Shown here: positions 15,798-24,273 of the stretch, piece by piece
How positions within the stretch are numbered: position 1 is the first letter of the stretch
How the letters are laid out: each line of letters begins with the position of its first letter
From: Deltaproteobacteria bacterium
GTDB taxonomy: Bacteria; Desulfobacterota; Syntrophia; Syntrophales; UBA2210
DNA: 41,354 bases
Direction of reading: 5' to 3'
NCBI GenBank assembly: GCA_016930775.1
Contig: JAFGGB010000159.1
Span: 1-41,354 of the forward strand
Made by a program: the position numbers and the translations under genes
Notes under the pieces: model-generated
Told to the model about the DNA's origin: nothing
What the model saw: only the letters and a program-made list of their open reading frames with translations
Database searches by the model: none

Positions 15798-16439
15798 ATG
15801 CCCGCGATAATCATCATCGACTCCGCAGCGCCCGATGAGGCGGCTGTCGCCCGCGCAGCGGCTATTATAAAGAGGGGCGGGGTTATTGCCTACCCGACGG
15901 AAACCTTCTACGGACTTGGCGCCGATCCTTTCAATGAACGAGCAGTCGAGCGCCTCTTCGCCATCAAGGGCCGGAACTTCGACAAACCAATACCGCTCAT
16001 CATCGGGAAGAGAGAAAACCTCGATGGCCTTGTGACGGATATCACTCGCGAGGCAGAATTGCTGATCAAACATTTTTGGCCGGGACCGCTTACCCTTGTT
16101 TTTCATGCAGCTTCGCACATTCATCGGGCAATTACAGCCGACACGGGCAAAGTAGGCATCCGGCTGTCTTCCCATCGCATAGCTCGAAATCTGGCAACAG
16201 CCCTGCCGTCGGGAGTCCTGACGGCTACAAGCGCAAATTTTTCGGGTTCAGAGGCCATGAATGCGGCCCAGGATGTCCTGGCTGCTATGGGTCGCCTTGT
16301 GGACGCCGTTATCGAAGGCGGCGCTACGCCGGGAGGGCCCGGATCATCGGTGATCGACGTTACTGCAATACCCCCTGTAATTATTCGGAATGGTGAAATT
16401 CCGAAGGAGATTATATCTGACAAACTGAGGCGAATCTGA
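15798..16439 (+). CDS. tsaC: L-threonylcarbamoyladenylate synthase (TsaC/Sua5 family)
   Basis: This 213-aa protein is a single YrdC/TsaC domain. It makes threonylcarbamoyl-AMP for the t6A37 modification of ANN-decoding tRNAs. Visible are GGVIAYPTETFYGLG, KGRNFDKPIPLI (the KxR ATP-binding element), WPGPLTLVF, IRLSSH and TSANFSG. The Sua5 C-terminal domain is absent, so TsaC is the better name. The ribosome-binding site before ATG 15798 is poor. It is 57 bases after purE. Its last 29 bases overlap the 3' end of the convergent K+ channel gene. Confidence 0.92.
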   Translation: MPAIIIIDSAAPDEAAVARAAAIIKRGGVIAYPTETFYGLGADPFNERAVERLFAIKGRNFDKPIPLIIGKRENLDGLVTDITREAELLIKHFWPGPLTLVFHAASHIHRAITADTGKVGIRLSSHRIARNLATALPSGVLTATSANFSGSEAMNAAQDVLAAMGRLVDAVIEGGATPGGPGSSVIDVTAIPPVIIRNGEIPKEIISDKLRRI

Positions 16440-17412
16440 CCAAATTTTTTTCCTCTCCCAAGGCAATAAGGTTGTCGCCTGTCTCGATTACATAGGTTGC
16501 TTCCGGGTTGAAGATCATGCGCCCCGATTCTTTTTTAACGGCAATTGCTATGATGCCGTAATCCCTCCGAAGCCCCGATTCTTCCAGGGACTTGCCGGCA
16601 ATTGGCGAATCGGGACAAATATTCACTTCCTCCATTCTGAGCTCGATGCTCTGCCGTCTGGTCGTAATCTCGATGAAATCCAGCATGGCCGGCTTCAGGA
16701 CCGCCAGCGCCATTTTGACGCCGCCCTCCCGGTAGGGCGACATGACCCGGTTTGCGCCGGCCTTCAGAAGTCGTTTCTCCGAGGCCTCCTCCTCGGCATA
16801 CCGCGATATGATGTAGAGATTCGGATTCAGTTCTTTCGCTGTGAGGACGACATAGAGATTTTCGGCATCGGTCGGCAGGACGCTTATGAGAGCCTTGGCT
16901 CTTTCCAGTCCCGCTTCCTTGAGCACCCTGTCCTCCGTGGCATTCCCTTTCACTACCAGATAACCTTCGTCCAGTATCGTTTGAATCCGCTCGGGATCAT
17001 TATCGATAACGATAAAGTTAGCCTTTTCCTGAAAAAGTTCCCGGCTGACATGCCGTCCTATCTTGCCGAAACCGCAGATTATATAATGCTCCTTCATGGA
17101 ACTGATTTTCTTTTCCACTTTGCCCCTCCCGAGAATAGTCCGCAACCTCACATCCACAAGATTATCGATGACGAGGGTAACAAAATAAGCAAGGGCGCCG
17201 ACGCCGAATATTATAAGAACAACCGCAAAAACCCTTCCCTCGACACTGGCGGGATGAAAATCGCCGTACCCCACGGTTGCAAGAGTGACAATCGTTGTGT
17301 AGAAGGAATCGAAGAAGCTCCATCCCTCAATGAAATGGAATCCGACCGTTCCAACGATGAACAGAGCGAGAATCATTGCGAAAACGGTCAGGATCTTTGC
17401 TGCGGATCTCAA
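16411..17412 (-). CDS. MthK-like potassium channel with RCK (TrkA-N/TrkA-C) domains
   Basis: This 333-aa protein has the two-helix K+ channel pore at residues 8-85, with the selectivity filter TVGYGD after the pore helix and a second helix VFAVVLIIFGVGALAYFV. It is followed by an RCK domain with Rossmann motif CGFGKIGRHV and VIDNDPERI (about 112-230) and a TrkA-C domain (250-333). This is the MthK layout and length, a ligand-gated K+ efflux channel. The start is TTG 17412 with an AAGGGG site; ATG 17376 would remove part of helix 1. It overlaps the tail of tsaC and heads toward it. Confidence 0.9.
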   Translation of the reverse strand: MRSAAKILTVFAMILALFIVGTVGFHFIEGWSFFDSFYTTIVTLATVGYGDFHPASVEGRVFAVVLIIFGVGALAYFVTLVIDNLVDVRLRTILGRGKVEKKISSMKEHYIICGFGKIGRHVSRELFQEKANFIVIDNDPERIQTILDEGYLVVKGNATEDRVLKEAGLERAKALISVLPTDAENLYVVLTAKELNPNLYIISRYAEEEASEKRLLKAGANRVMSPYREGGVKMALAVLKPAMLDFIEITTRRQSIELRMEEVNICPDSPIAGKSLEESGLRRDYGIIAIAVKKESGRMIFNPEATYVIETGDNLIALGEEKNLVRFASVCQI

Positions 17413-17492
17413 TGACGACCCCTTAGTCCTTCGTCAGGCAAAGAGCCGAGCCTATGCGCCTCAAAAAGGCGAACCCGCCATGGGCCGGCTTG

Positions 17493-18524
17493 CTACTTCG
17501 ATGAAGCCTTCTGGACCTCCGCGAGGTCCAGTGTAAAAGCGCTCGCTTCCTTTGGCGGATCTATAAAGATAATCATAAAGGGAATCGTACCCTGGGGAGC
17601 TATATTTTTGTTCGCCTGAACCTTGCCGGCGGGGTTCAACAATTCCTTCAGCAGTTCGTCTGCGGCAAGACCGCCCAGATCCTTCTCTCCCAGGACATTT
17701 CCGCAGTAGACTTCCTGGCTGCCGAGCGTCTCGCCTCCCTGGTTCAGAATCTTTCCCCGGATCTTCAGCGCCGAGATGGCGAAAGAGTTCTTATTCAATA
17801 CCTGCCCTTCAATGACAAGAATATTGCCGACGACCCAATTTTTTTTGAAATATTCCCGGACGCTCGTAAATTCCACGGCCCTTCCCGCCGATTGTTCGGC
17901 CGTGCTCGACGTTCCTCCGCCGGTTATCGCCGCCAAGGGCTTTAAAAAAGGCGCCCTGTCGGCAATTTTCCTGACGGCATCGGGAAAGATCCAGAGCGAG
18001 GCGACGCCCGCCAGAATCGCCAACAGAACGATGAGCAGAAGAACCCTGGAAAGAGAGAATCTCTTTGCCGGCCGTTCAGGGGTTTCAATGCTTTCCTCCG
18101 GCGCCGGTTCTTCTACAGCAGCTTCTTTGAAAAACGTCTCCGGTTCGGGGGCAAAAGCGCCTTCCCGGGAACTGTCGGAAACGAAAAGATCGTCAACCCG
18201 CTCGGTTCTCAGGTCCGCTTCATGATCGGCCTGAAGATGTATTTCGGGCGGCTCTTCTTCAGGAACGGCTTCCGCTTCCGACAGGGCGTCCCGTTCTGTG
18301 GACTCCTCAGCAACCGGGGAAATTTCAGGCGCCGGAGGCGTTTCGGGTGGCAACGGCATTTCAGGCGCCGGGAGCGTTTCAGGCGCCGGCTGCACATAAC
18401 TGGGATTCTCCATGAAAAAGATCCTCTCGCAACTCATACAGCGGACCCAAAGACCTTCCCCTGTCAGGAGAGAATCATCGAAGCGATACCTAGCTTTGCA
18501 TTTGACACAGTCTATAATTATCAC
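17493..18524 (-). CDS. MJ0042 zinc-ribbon/DUF3426 membrane protein
   Basis: This 343-aa protein begins at GTG 18524 behind GGAGGAT. It has an N-terminal zinc ribbon with CVKC and CMSC (residues 6-32, MJ0042 type), then a long Pro/Glu-rich linker with repeated PAPE/PPET units. One membrane helix lies near 155-175 (VLLLIVLLAILAGVASLWIF), followed by a DUF3426 beta domain (VVGNILVIEGQVLN, LGSQEVYCGNVL, IPFMIIFIDPP). The zinc ribbon is cytoplasmic and the C-terminal domain should be outside. Proteins of this layout are widespread in Proteobacteria with no firm function. It lies between hpt and the channel gene on the same strand. Confidence 0.85.
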   Translation of the reverse strand: MIIIDCVKCKARYRFDDSLLTGEGLWVRCMSCERIFFMENPSYVQPAPETLPAPEMPLPPETPPAPEISPVAEESTERDALSEAEAVPEEEPPEIHLQADHEADLRTERVDDLFVSDSSREGAFAPEPETFFKEAAVEEPAPEESIETPERPAKRFSLSRVLLLIVLLAILAGVASLWIFPDAVRKIADRAPFLKPLAAITGGGTSSTAEQSAGRAVEFTSVREYFKKNWVVGNILVIEGQVLNKNSFAISALKIRGKILNQGGETLGSQEVYCGNVLGEKDLGGLAADELLKELLNPAGKVQANKNIAPQGTIPFMIIFIDPPKEASAFTLDLAEVQKASSK

Positions 18525-18564
18525 GGCATATCCTCCGCGGCTTTAGCATAGCGCTCTCGGCACT

Positions 18565-19101
18565 TTATGACGGCTCGGACTCTTTCCCCTCATCAACCAC
18601 GCAGATCTCCGGAAGTTCCCGGAACCGTTCATTCATATCAAGACCGTACCCCACTACAAAACCGTCGTCAATTGTAAAGCCAACATAATCGACTTCAAGC
18701 TCCACCTGCCGTCTGGTGCGCTTGTCTATGAAAACGCAAAGAGAAAGCGATTTCGGACGCCGTTTCACCAGGATGTCCTTCAACAGCGCGAGGCTGAGGC
18801 CCGAATCAACGATGTCGTCGACGACTATCACATGTTTGCCCTCGATCGATGTTTCGATATCCTTCGTTATGGTTACGGCGCCCGAACTCACCGTCTGGGC
18901 GCCGTAACTGGCAAGTCGCACAAAATCAATGGCCGCCGGAACCGTAAGAGCCCTGATCAGGTCGGAGCAAAAGATGAAAGATCCCTTGAGGACGCCCACG
19001 AGCAGCAGTTCCTTTCCCTCAAAGTCCCGTGAGATTCTCTCGCCCAGTTCGGCGACGCGCCGTTCTATTTCCTGCCGTGTAAAAAGAATTTTCTTGTCCA
19101 C
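18565..19101 (-). CDS. hpt: Hypoxanthine phosphoribosyltransferase
   Basis: This 178-aa type I phosphoribosyltransferase salvages hypoxanthine and guanine with PRPP. The PRPP-binding motif VIVVDDIVDSGLSL (near residues 90-103), the LLVGVLKGSFIF strand-loop, and the hood residues in YVGFTIDDGFVVGYGLD identify it as the Hpt family. The start is GTG 19101 with a weak AAGAG upstream. It adds salvage to the de novo purine genes nearby on the other strand, without sharing an operon with them. Confidence 0.94.
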   Translation of the reverse strand: MDKKILFTRQEIERRVAELGERISRDFEGKELLLVGVLKGSFIFCSDLIRALTVPAAIDFVRLASYGAQTVSSGAVTITKDIETSIEGKHVIVVDDIVDSGLSLALLKDILVKRRPKSLSLCVFIDKRTRRQVELEVDYVGFTIDDGFVVGYGLDMNERFRELPEICVVDEGKESEPS

Positions 19102-19171
19102 CGACTCTTGCCTCTAACACCGGATGGCTCATAGTATCCAACCGTCCTGACAGTGTCAATAAACTTAAGGA

Positions 19172-19340
19172 TAACGAACTCGTAAAAAGTCGAACAATGT
19201 GTAAAAAACGACGGTTTCGTAACAAGAAACTCCGCAGGCACGGCGCATAAATTCCGAGGAACGAGGCGTACTTTGCCGTATGTCGCAGTGACGAGGGATG
19301 CAGCGCAACGCAGCATCCGGGTTTTTTTACGAAAGCATCA
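19172..19340. repeat. MITE-like intergenic repeat, long form
   Basis: The element opens with ACTCGTAAAAAGTCG (from 19179) and closes with GTTTTTTTACGAAAGCATCA, an inverted terminal pair. Inside, GACGGTTTCGTA and AACTCCGCAGGC match the copy at 25426, and an extra ~50 bases (CCGAGGAACGAGGCGTAC...) is absent from that copy. It encodes nothing. Related CGTAAAAAGTC repeats are, to my recollection, common in Desulfobacterota genomes. It ends at the stop of the adjacent Cys-motif gene. Confidence 0.7.
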
Positions 19341-20141
19341 AGGATAATCAGCGGCGAATCTGCTGATATTATTTTCTATAATGGATTCGGCATGTTTTAG
19401 TTCCGCAATAGTTTGAAAGCGCGATGCCAGGCTCACAAGAATTCGATCGTAGGGCGATCGGCGGCAGCCCAGCGATTCGTAATCGATACGGTCTATATCG
19501 TATCCGGCGTCGGCAAAACAATATTTGCCGAAGCGGTTTCCTTCGGGCGCCCGGTAGGGCCAGTCTATTCGGAATGCAATGAAGTCTCCGATGGCCGACA
19601 GCAGTTGTTTGTTTTCAAGAACTCGAGACAGACGGGGCGTCTCTCCGATGCGATCCGATACCTGACGAATATATTCCTTTATGAGGTCGATATCCGTAAT
19701 GGCAATGCCGTAGAGATACCAGTCGCTGATGCTGTGGATCACGGACTGTTGTTCCAGACTGGTGAGTTGGCTGTAACTGGGACAATAATGTCCGTCGCAA
19801 AGATCTTTGCCGTAGAAGGCCGAATCCCGCAAATCAACTCCTTCGTTCCTGCCGGGATGGAGCAGACATCCCACCCGCCGTTCATAAGCGTCCACGAAAC
19901 CGAGAAACTCGCAGCAGTAAATGTCCTCGAACAATTTTTCCTGCGGCTCTGTCTCCCCTATGCGGCGCGAGAACCTTTCAAGGCCTTTGACGGTTCTCGA
20001 AGTTTGACGAAAAAGTTCCGTGCGTCTTCTCAGGCGTTCCGCAAGGGCTTGCCGGGAATTGTCCCGGTAATTGTAAAGACCGCAGCAGGCGCCGCAGGAC
20101 TTGCCCTCGTCGGGCTGGCATAAATTATGTTCGTGGATCAT
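19338..20141 (-). CDS. Conserved Cys-motif protein, unknown function
   Basis: The start is set at MIHEHNLCQPDEG (20141), giving 267 aa; the ORF-track start 20183 is a TTG. The N-terminus has CQPDEGKSCGACCGLYNYRD, a CxxCC cluster like those of YkgJ-type putative Fe-S or zinc proteins. More cysteines occur at DIYCCEFLGF, VGCLLHP and LCDGHYCPSY, as in proteins coordinating a cluster. The remainder is helical with no recognisable catalytic motif. It ends at the repeat element and stands alone between hpt and the hydrolase gene. Function unknown. Confidence 0.75.
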   Translation of the reverse strand: MIHEHNLCQPDEGKSCGACCGLYNYRDNSRQALAERLRRRTELFRQTSRTVKGLERFSRRIGETEPQEKLFEDIYCCEFLGFVDAYERRVGCLLHPGRNEGVDLRDSAFYGKDLCDGHYCPSYSQLTSLEQQSVIHSISDWYLYGIAITDIDLIKEYIRQVSDRIGETPRLSRVLENKQLLSAIGDFIAFRIDWPYRAPEGNRFGKYCFADAGYDIDRIDYESLGCRRSPYDRILVSLASRFQTIAELKHAESIIENNISRFAADYP

Positions 20142-20293
20142 GACGATCTTGCACAAGTCGAAAAATGAGCCAACAGGCGACAAACCTCCCGAAACTTTTA
20201 TCCTGTACGATTGTTATAAGGCTCCGTTGCAACGGTCCTGAAGACCTTTGGTGCGAAAAGGACGCCGCAACGGGATCGGTGCGGCAGCATTTC

Positions 20294-21094
20294 CTATGGC
20301 GCCTGGATCGCCGACGCGATAAACGCCTCCATGGCGGCAAGAACTTCATTCCTGGCCTGGCGGTGCGGAGCGTGCCCGCATCGGGGAACGAAGAAGATCT
20401 CCGCCCGTCCCGAACAACCGGCAGCGATTGATTCGACCTGGCGCGCAGTGCCGTATTCGTCTTCGGCGCCCTGGATGACGAGAACCGGCGATGCAATGCG
20501 AGGAAGCCGGCTTTGCATATTCCACAAACGAAAATCCGCTCCCCGCCACCGGTCTGCCCATCGGTAAAAGAGCGCCCCTGTCTTTTCCCCGTGATACCGG
20601 GCGAGGCGATTCGGGAGATCGGTTGTTTCATAGACTTCAACGGTCTCCTCGATGCCTCGAAGGGTCGTGTCCTCCACGAAGACGTGCGCCGCCTCTGTAA
20701 TGACGGCGGCCACACGATCGGAGAATCGGGCCGCAAAAAGAAGGGCGATGGAGCCGCCGTCGCTATGGCCGACGAGAAGGGCGCGGCCGATGCCCGCCTG
20801 GTCAAGGACTGACGGCAGAACATAATGGGCCTCGCGCTCAAGATAATCGGGCGGCCAGGAACCCTCGTAATCGTCCGAGCGGCCGTGACCGAGCCGGTCA
20901 AAGGAAAGGCCAGCCAAAGCCGTTCTCTCGCAAAGAACGAAGGGAAAATCCTTCCATTGTCCAACGCTTCCAAGGGCTTCATGCAGAAAAACAAGCACAG
21001 GAACGTCGGGGGCGGGATTTTTCTTCGCCGGCTCATACCTTACGCCGCGGAGGGTTTTGCCTTCGATCGAAAAAAAATGCGCCTCTTCTCTCAT
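20294..21094 (-). CDS. Alpha/beta hydrolase
   Basis: This 266-aa single-domain hydrolase has the oxyanion region FLHEALGS, the DRLGHGRSD segment, the nucleophile elbow GHSDGGS (Ser near residue 111), an acid in QGAEDEYG, and the catalytic His in CGHAPH. There is no signal peptide, so it is cytoplasmic. The substrate cannot be predicted; the family includes esterases and C-C hydrolases. The start ATG 21094 follows AAGGA. It is divergent from rseC. Confidence 0.88.
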   Translation of the reverse strand: MREEAHFFSIEGKTLRGVRYEPAKKNPAPDVPVLVFLHEALGSVGQWKDFPFVLCERTALAGLSFDRLGHGRSDDYEGSWPPDYLEREAHYVLPSVLDQAGIGRALLVGHSDGGSIALLFAARFSDRVAAVITEAAHVFVEDTTLRGIEETVEVYETTDLPNRLARYHGEKTGALFYRWADRWRGADFRLWNMQSRLPRIASPVLVIQGAEDEYGTARQVESIAAGCSGRAEIFFVPRCGHAPHRQARNEVLAAMEAFIASAIQAP

Positions 21095-21178
21095 CGCCTG
21101 CCATCCTTAGATATCGCATTTTTCCGTTCCCTTATACGTGAGCCGGCAACTTTCTTCAACGGGAAGTGTATGGAGGGC

Positions 21179-21207
21179 TTGCAACGGCGCCATCGAGTAG
21201 TTACATT
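21179..21207 (+). promoter_or_regulatory. Sigma70 promoter candidate for rseC
   Basis: TTGCAA (21179-21184) and TACATT (21202-21207) are spaced by 17 bases, about 25 bases before the GTG start at 21233. Confidence 0.4.
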
Positions 21208-21232
21208 AGAAGAAAATGAGAGGCTCTGAACT

Positions 21233-21721
21233 GTGGTCGGCGAAGAAGGGATTGTACTGCGAAGAGACGGGACATCAGCCTGGGTGCGGGTCATGAGGTC
21301 GAAGGCCTGTCAAGGCTGCAGGCAGAGCGATTGCTGCGGCGCGAGCCTTCTCGAACAGGATCGCTTCATCGAAATTCTCGCCGACAACGCAGCCGGGGCT
21401 GAAGAAGGAGAACGTGTTTCCCTGGAATGCTCGCCGGCCGTCATTGCGAAAACTTCTCTGCTCCTGTACTTCCTTCCGATCTTCGTCATGGTGCTGGCCG
21501 CCCTGGCGGGCTTCGATATTGGAACGAGAACCAGCCTGGACCCCGTTCTTGTTTCGGCGCTGAGTGGATTTTCAGGACTGGCCGTCGCATTGCTGGCAGC
21601 GCGGACGCTTGGAAAGCGGATTGTCCTGAAAGGCGATTTCAGGCCGCGCATCCAATCGATCAAGGATGCATCATCGCATCGGAACCCCTGGGATTCCAAC
21701 CCGGAAAACCCTTCAATGTAA
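21233..21721 (+). CDS. RseC/SoxR-reducing-system family membrane protein
   Basis: This 162-aa protein has a short N-terminal domain with a Cys cluster KACQGCRQSDCCG (residues 24-36) and two membrane helices (about 75-95 and 103-123). This is the RseC layout, also found beside Rnf electron-transport genes. The family is linked to reduction of SoxR and to control of sigma-E in enterobacteria, but its biochemical role in anaerobes is not settled. The start is GTG 21233. It precedes sufC by 148 bases, which fits a redox or Fe-S theme. Confidence 0.8.
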   Translation: MVGEEGIVLRRDGTSAWVRVMRSKACQGCRQSDCCGASLLEQDRFIEILADNAAGAEEGERVSLECSPAVIAKTSLLLYFLPIFVMVLAALAGFDIGTRTSLDPVLVSALSGFSGLAVALLAARTLGKRIVLKGDFRPRIQSIKDASSHRNPWDSNPENPSM

Positions 21722-21869
21722 TTGCATTATTGCCCTGAATGTGCAATGAGGAAATGCTCGGCGGAGCAAAGAGCGTCCATCGGGGAGAAGCACACGGAAG
21801 CGTTCGAATCCCGGCGGCTCTTAACCGTCCTTGAGGAAGCAGAATCCAAGTGAGGCAGAGAGAATCCAG

Positions 21870-22625
21870 ATGCTTATTATAGAAGATCTTCAGGTAAAAC
21901 TGGCAGACAAGGTTATATTGAAACACATCGATCTTGAAATTCGTCCGGGAGAAACCCACATTCTTTTCGGCCCCAACGGCTCCGGCAAGACATCTCTCCT
22001 GATGACAATCATGGGATATCCTCAGTACCGTGTGACGGCGGGGAAGATCTGTTTCAAGGGCGAAGACATTACAAATAGAAGTATTAACGATCGCGCCGCA
22101 ATGGGCATCGGCATGTCCTACCAGAGACCGCCGAGCATCCACGGACTGAAAACCAGCCAGATGATCCGCCTCTGCGGAAAGAACGGCATGAATGTCGAGG
22201 AACTGGCCGAAAAGGTCAATTTTACGAGCTTCCTGGAGAGAGACATCAATGTGGGATTCTCGGGCGGCGAGATCAAGCGGTCCGAACTCCTGCAGCTCAT
22301 GGCCCAGGACCCCGATCTTCTCCTCTTCGACGAGCCCGAGTCCGGCGTTGATCTGGAAAACATCGTCCTCATCGGCAACACGATAAGCGAACTTCTCCAA
22401 CGGCACATGAAGCCGACGGGAGACCAGACAGTGAAGGAGGTCAACAAATCGAGGACAAGAATGGGGCTCATCATAACCCATACGGGCTTCATCCTTGATT
22501 ACGTCTCCGCAGACAGGGGTCAGGTTCTCTACGACGGCATCCTGGCCTGCAAGGCAAATCCCGTGGAAATTTTCAAGCAGATCAAACAACAAGGGTATGA
22601 AGAGTGTGTGCGATGCGCGAACTAG
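21870..22625 (+). CDS. sufC: Fe-S cluster assembly ATPase SufC
   Basis: The start is set at MLIIEDLQVKL (21870); the ORF-track start 21831 is a TTG extension. The 251-aa ABC ATPase has Walker A GPNGSGKTS, the SufC Q-loop region SYQRPPSIHGL, signature FSGGEIKRSE, Walker B LLLFDEPESGVD and H-loop ITHTG. An insert near residues 180-195 (MKPTGDQTVKEVNKSRTR) is longer than in classic SufC. It works with SufB as a scaffold ATPase. With no sufS, sufU, sufE or sufD adjacent, this is the minimal SufCB (SMS-like) form seen in archaea and anaerobes. Confidence 0.93.
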   Translation: MLIIEDLQVKLADKVILKHIDLEIRPGETHILFGPNGSGKTSLLMTIMGYPQYRVTAGKICFKGEDITNRSINDRAAMGIGMSYQRPPSIHGLKTSQMIRLCGKNGMNVEELAEKVNFTSFLERDINVGFSGGEIKRSELLQLMAQDPDLLLFDEPESGVDLENIVLIGNTISELLQRHMKPTGDQTVKEVNKSRTRMGLIITHTGFILDYVSADRGQVLYDGILACKANPVEIFKQIKQQGYEECVRCAN

Positions 22626-23824
22626 AGAAAAAGGCTGTAGAAGCGAAGGATAAAAAGGCCTCCCTGGGACCGGATATCGATCTGAGGGAATTCATCGTCG
22701 ACGCGCCGGGGCACGGGTCCATTGAGAGTCCGGAACAACTGCCGGAGGCCGACAAGAAACGAATGATGCTCGCCGGCGTAGACGCCGGCGAAAAAGATCG
22801 ATCAGGCACCTTCATCCAGAAGGATGCCACGGCGATCTTCTCTCGGTCCTATGTCCCCGGACTGGAAGTTCTCCCCATAAAAGAAGCCCTCGATAATGTC
22901 GAGTGGGTCAAGGATTACTACTGGAAGCTCCTGGCGGTGGACACGGACAAGTACACGTCGCAGGCCTACAAAGAACTCCACAACGGTTACGTTATCAGGG
23001 CGCTGCCGGGCAGTTCCGTCACCTTTCCGATCCAGGCATGCATGTACCTGGAACATGAAGGGCTAAGCCAGAATGTCCATAACATCATCATCGCAGAGGA
23101 GGGCTCGGAACTTCACATCATCACCGGCTGCGCGACGGCTTCCCATGTCACGAAAGGCCTCCATGTGGGCATATCGGAATTCTATGTCAAGGAAAATGCG
23201 AAACTGAGCTTCACCATGATTCACAATTGGGCAGAGAATGTGCTGGTTCGGCCCCGGTCGGCGGGCATCGTCGAGAAGGGCGGTCTTTTCCTTAACAATT
23301 ACATTTGCATGAAGCCGGTGAAATCCCTCCAGATGTACCCGACGACGCGATTGGTCGGTAAAGGCGCCGTTGCCCGGTTTTACAGCCTTCTCGTGGGCAA
23401 TCCCGGGTCGGAGCTTGACGTGGGCGGAAGGGCTTGTCTTGATGCGGAAGAAACGCGCGCCGAAATTATCTCCCGGGCCATCACCAACGGAGGCAATCTT
23501 ATCGCCCGGGGGGAGTTGATAGGGAGGAAACCGGGCGTTCGCGGACACCTGGAATGCCGAGGGCTCATCCTGAACGGGGGGACTATCCATGCCATCCCTG
23601 AGCTGATCGGCAAAGAAGAGGGCGTTGAACTGTCCCATGAGGCTGCGGTGGGCAAGATAGCCCAGGAAGAGATTCTCTATCTCATGTCCCGGGGGTTGAC
23701 GGAAGAGGAAGCGGCGGCAACCATTGTCCGGGGATTTCTGAGCGTCGACATCCCGGGACTTCCGGCCGTTCTGAAAGCAGAAATCGATCGCGCCGTCGAA
23801 CTGAGCCAGAAGGACATGATGTAA
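22613..23824 (+). CDS. sufB: Fe-S scaffold protein SufB/SufD family
   Basis: The start ATG 22613 follows GAAGAG; the track's GTG 22604 is an alternative. The gene overlaps sufC by 13 bases. The 403-aa protein has the SufBD beta-helix core (FPIQACMYLEHEGLSQNVHNIIIAEEGS, RAITNGGNLIARGELIG, GHLECRGLIL) and the C-terminal SHEAAVGKIAQEEILYLMSRGL...EEAAATIVRGF signature. As the only SufB/D here it would act as a homodimer with SufC dimers. One Cys near the core end (HLECRG) and the His of SHEA are candidate cluster ligands. Confidence 0.92.
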   Translation: MRELEKKAVEAKDKKASLGPDIDLREFIVDAPGHGSIESPEQLPEADKKRMMLAGVDAGEKDRSGTFIQKDATAIFSRSYVPGLEVLPIKEALDNVEWVKDYYWKLLAVDTDKYTSQAYKELHNGYVIRALPGSSVTFPIQACMYLEHEGLSQNVHNIIIAEEGSELHIITGCATASHVTKGLHVGISEFYVKENAKLSFTMIHNWAENVLVRPRSAGIVEKGGLFLNNYICMKPVKSLQMYPTTRLVGKGAVARFYSLLVGNPGSELDVGGRACLDAEETRAEIISRAITNGGNLIARGELIGRKPGVRGHLECRGLILNGGTIHAIPELIGKEEGVELSHEAAVGKIAQEEILYLMSRGLTEEEAAATIVRGFLSVDIPGLPAVLKAEIDRAVELSQKDMM

Positions 23825-23854
23825 GGGCGCCACAACCTGGAAGAAAAGATTCGG

Positions 23855-24214
23855 TTAACCGGATTTCACGACGCAGTGAATGAGGCCGGCAAGTTCCCCG
23901 TCGATCTCCAGAGGAACGACGGCAACATGGAGCGGGGCGGCATAATGGCTCGCCGTATAGACAACGGGATCATGTTTGCCGGCCTTGAATCCGGCTATGA
24001 TTTCATCGATCCGCCTCCTGCTGGAGGCAAGCTTGTGACAATCCCGTATATCCCTGCCGAGGTATTCGGGTTTCCGGTCAACGAGCCGCGAGCTTCCTTC
24101 GTTGAAGTAGAGAATCCTCCCCTCCAGGTCGGTAACGGTAACGCCCACGGGAATCTTCTCTAGAACCGTCGGAAGATCGTCCACTGAAAAGGGGTGCATG
24201 AGATGATGTTTCAT
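23855..24214 (-). CDS. Single PAS-domain protein
   Basis: This 119-aa protein is one PAS fold: VLEKIPVGVTVTDLEGRILYFNEGSSRLVDRKPEYLGRDIRDCH, then an alpha connector and a beta sheet ending LIHCVVKSG. The GRDIRDCHK segment resembles the PAS domain found at the C-terminus of DUF438 proteins, where the Cys-His pair may hold heme or another cofactor; this is inference. There is no output domain, so it would act through a partner. The start follows AAGGAAT. It lies 59 bases after purU on the same strand and may be cotranscribed. Confidence 0.8.
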   Translation of the reverse strand: MKHHLMHPFSVDDLPTVLEKIPVGVTVTDLEGRILYFNEGSSRLVDRKPEYLGRDIRDCHKLASSRRRIDEIIAGFKAGKHDPVVYTASHYAAPLHVAVVPLEIDGELAGLIHCVVKSG

Positions 24215-24273
24215 TGTCGGATTCCTTGGTAATTATTTTTCAGGCAGGCAGAGCCCGAGCCTTCGATGCCGCA

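Noticed and set aside
21802-21812. GTTCGAATCCC, as in a tRNA T-arm
   Set aside because: The flanking bases do not pair as a T stem, and there is no acceptor, D or anticodon arm.
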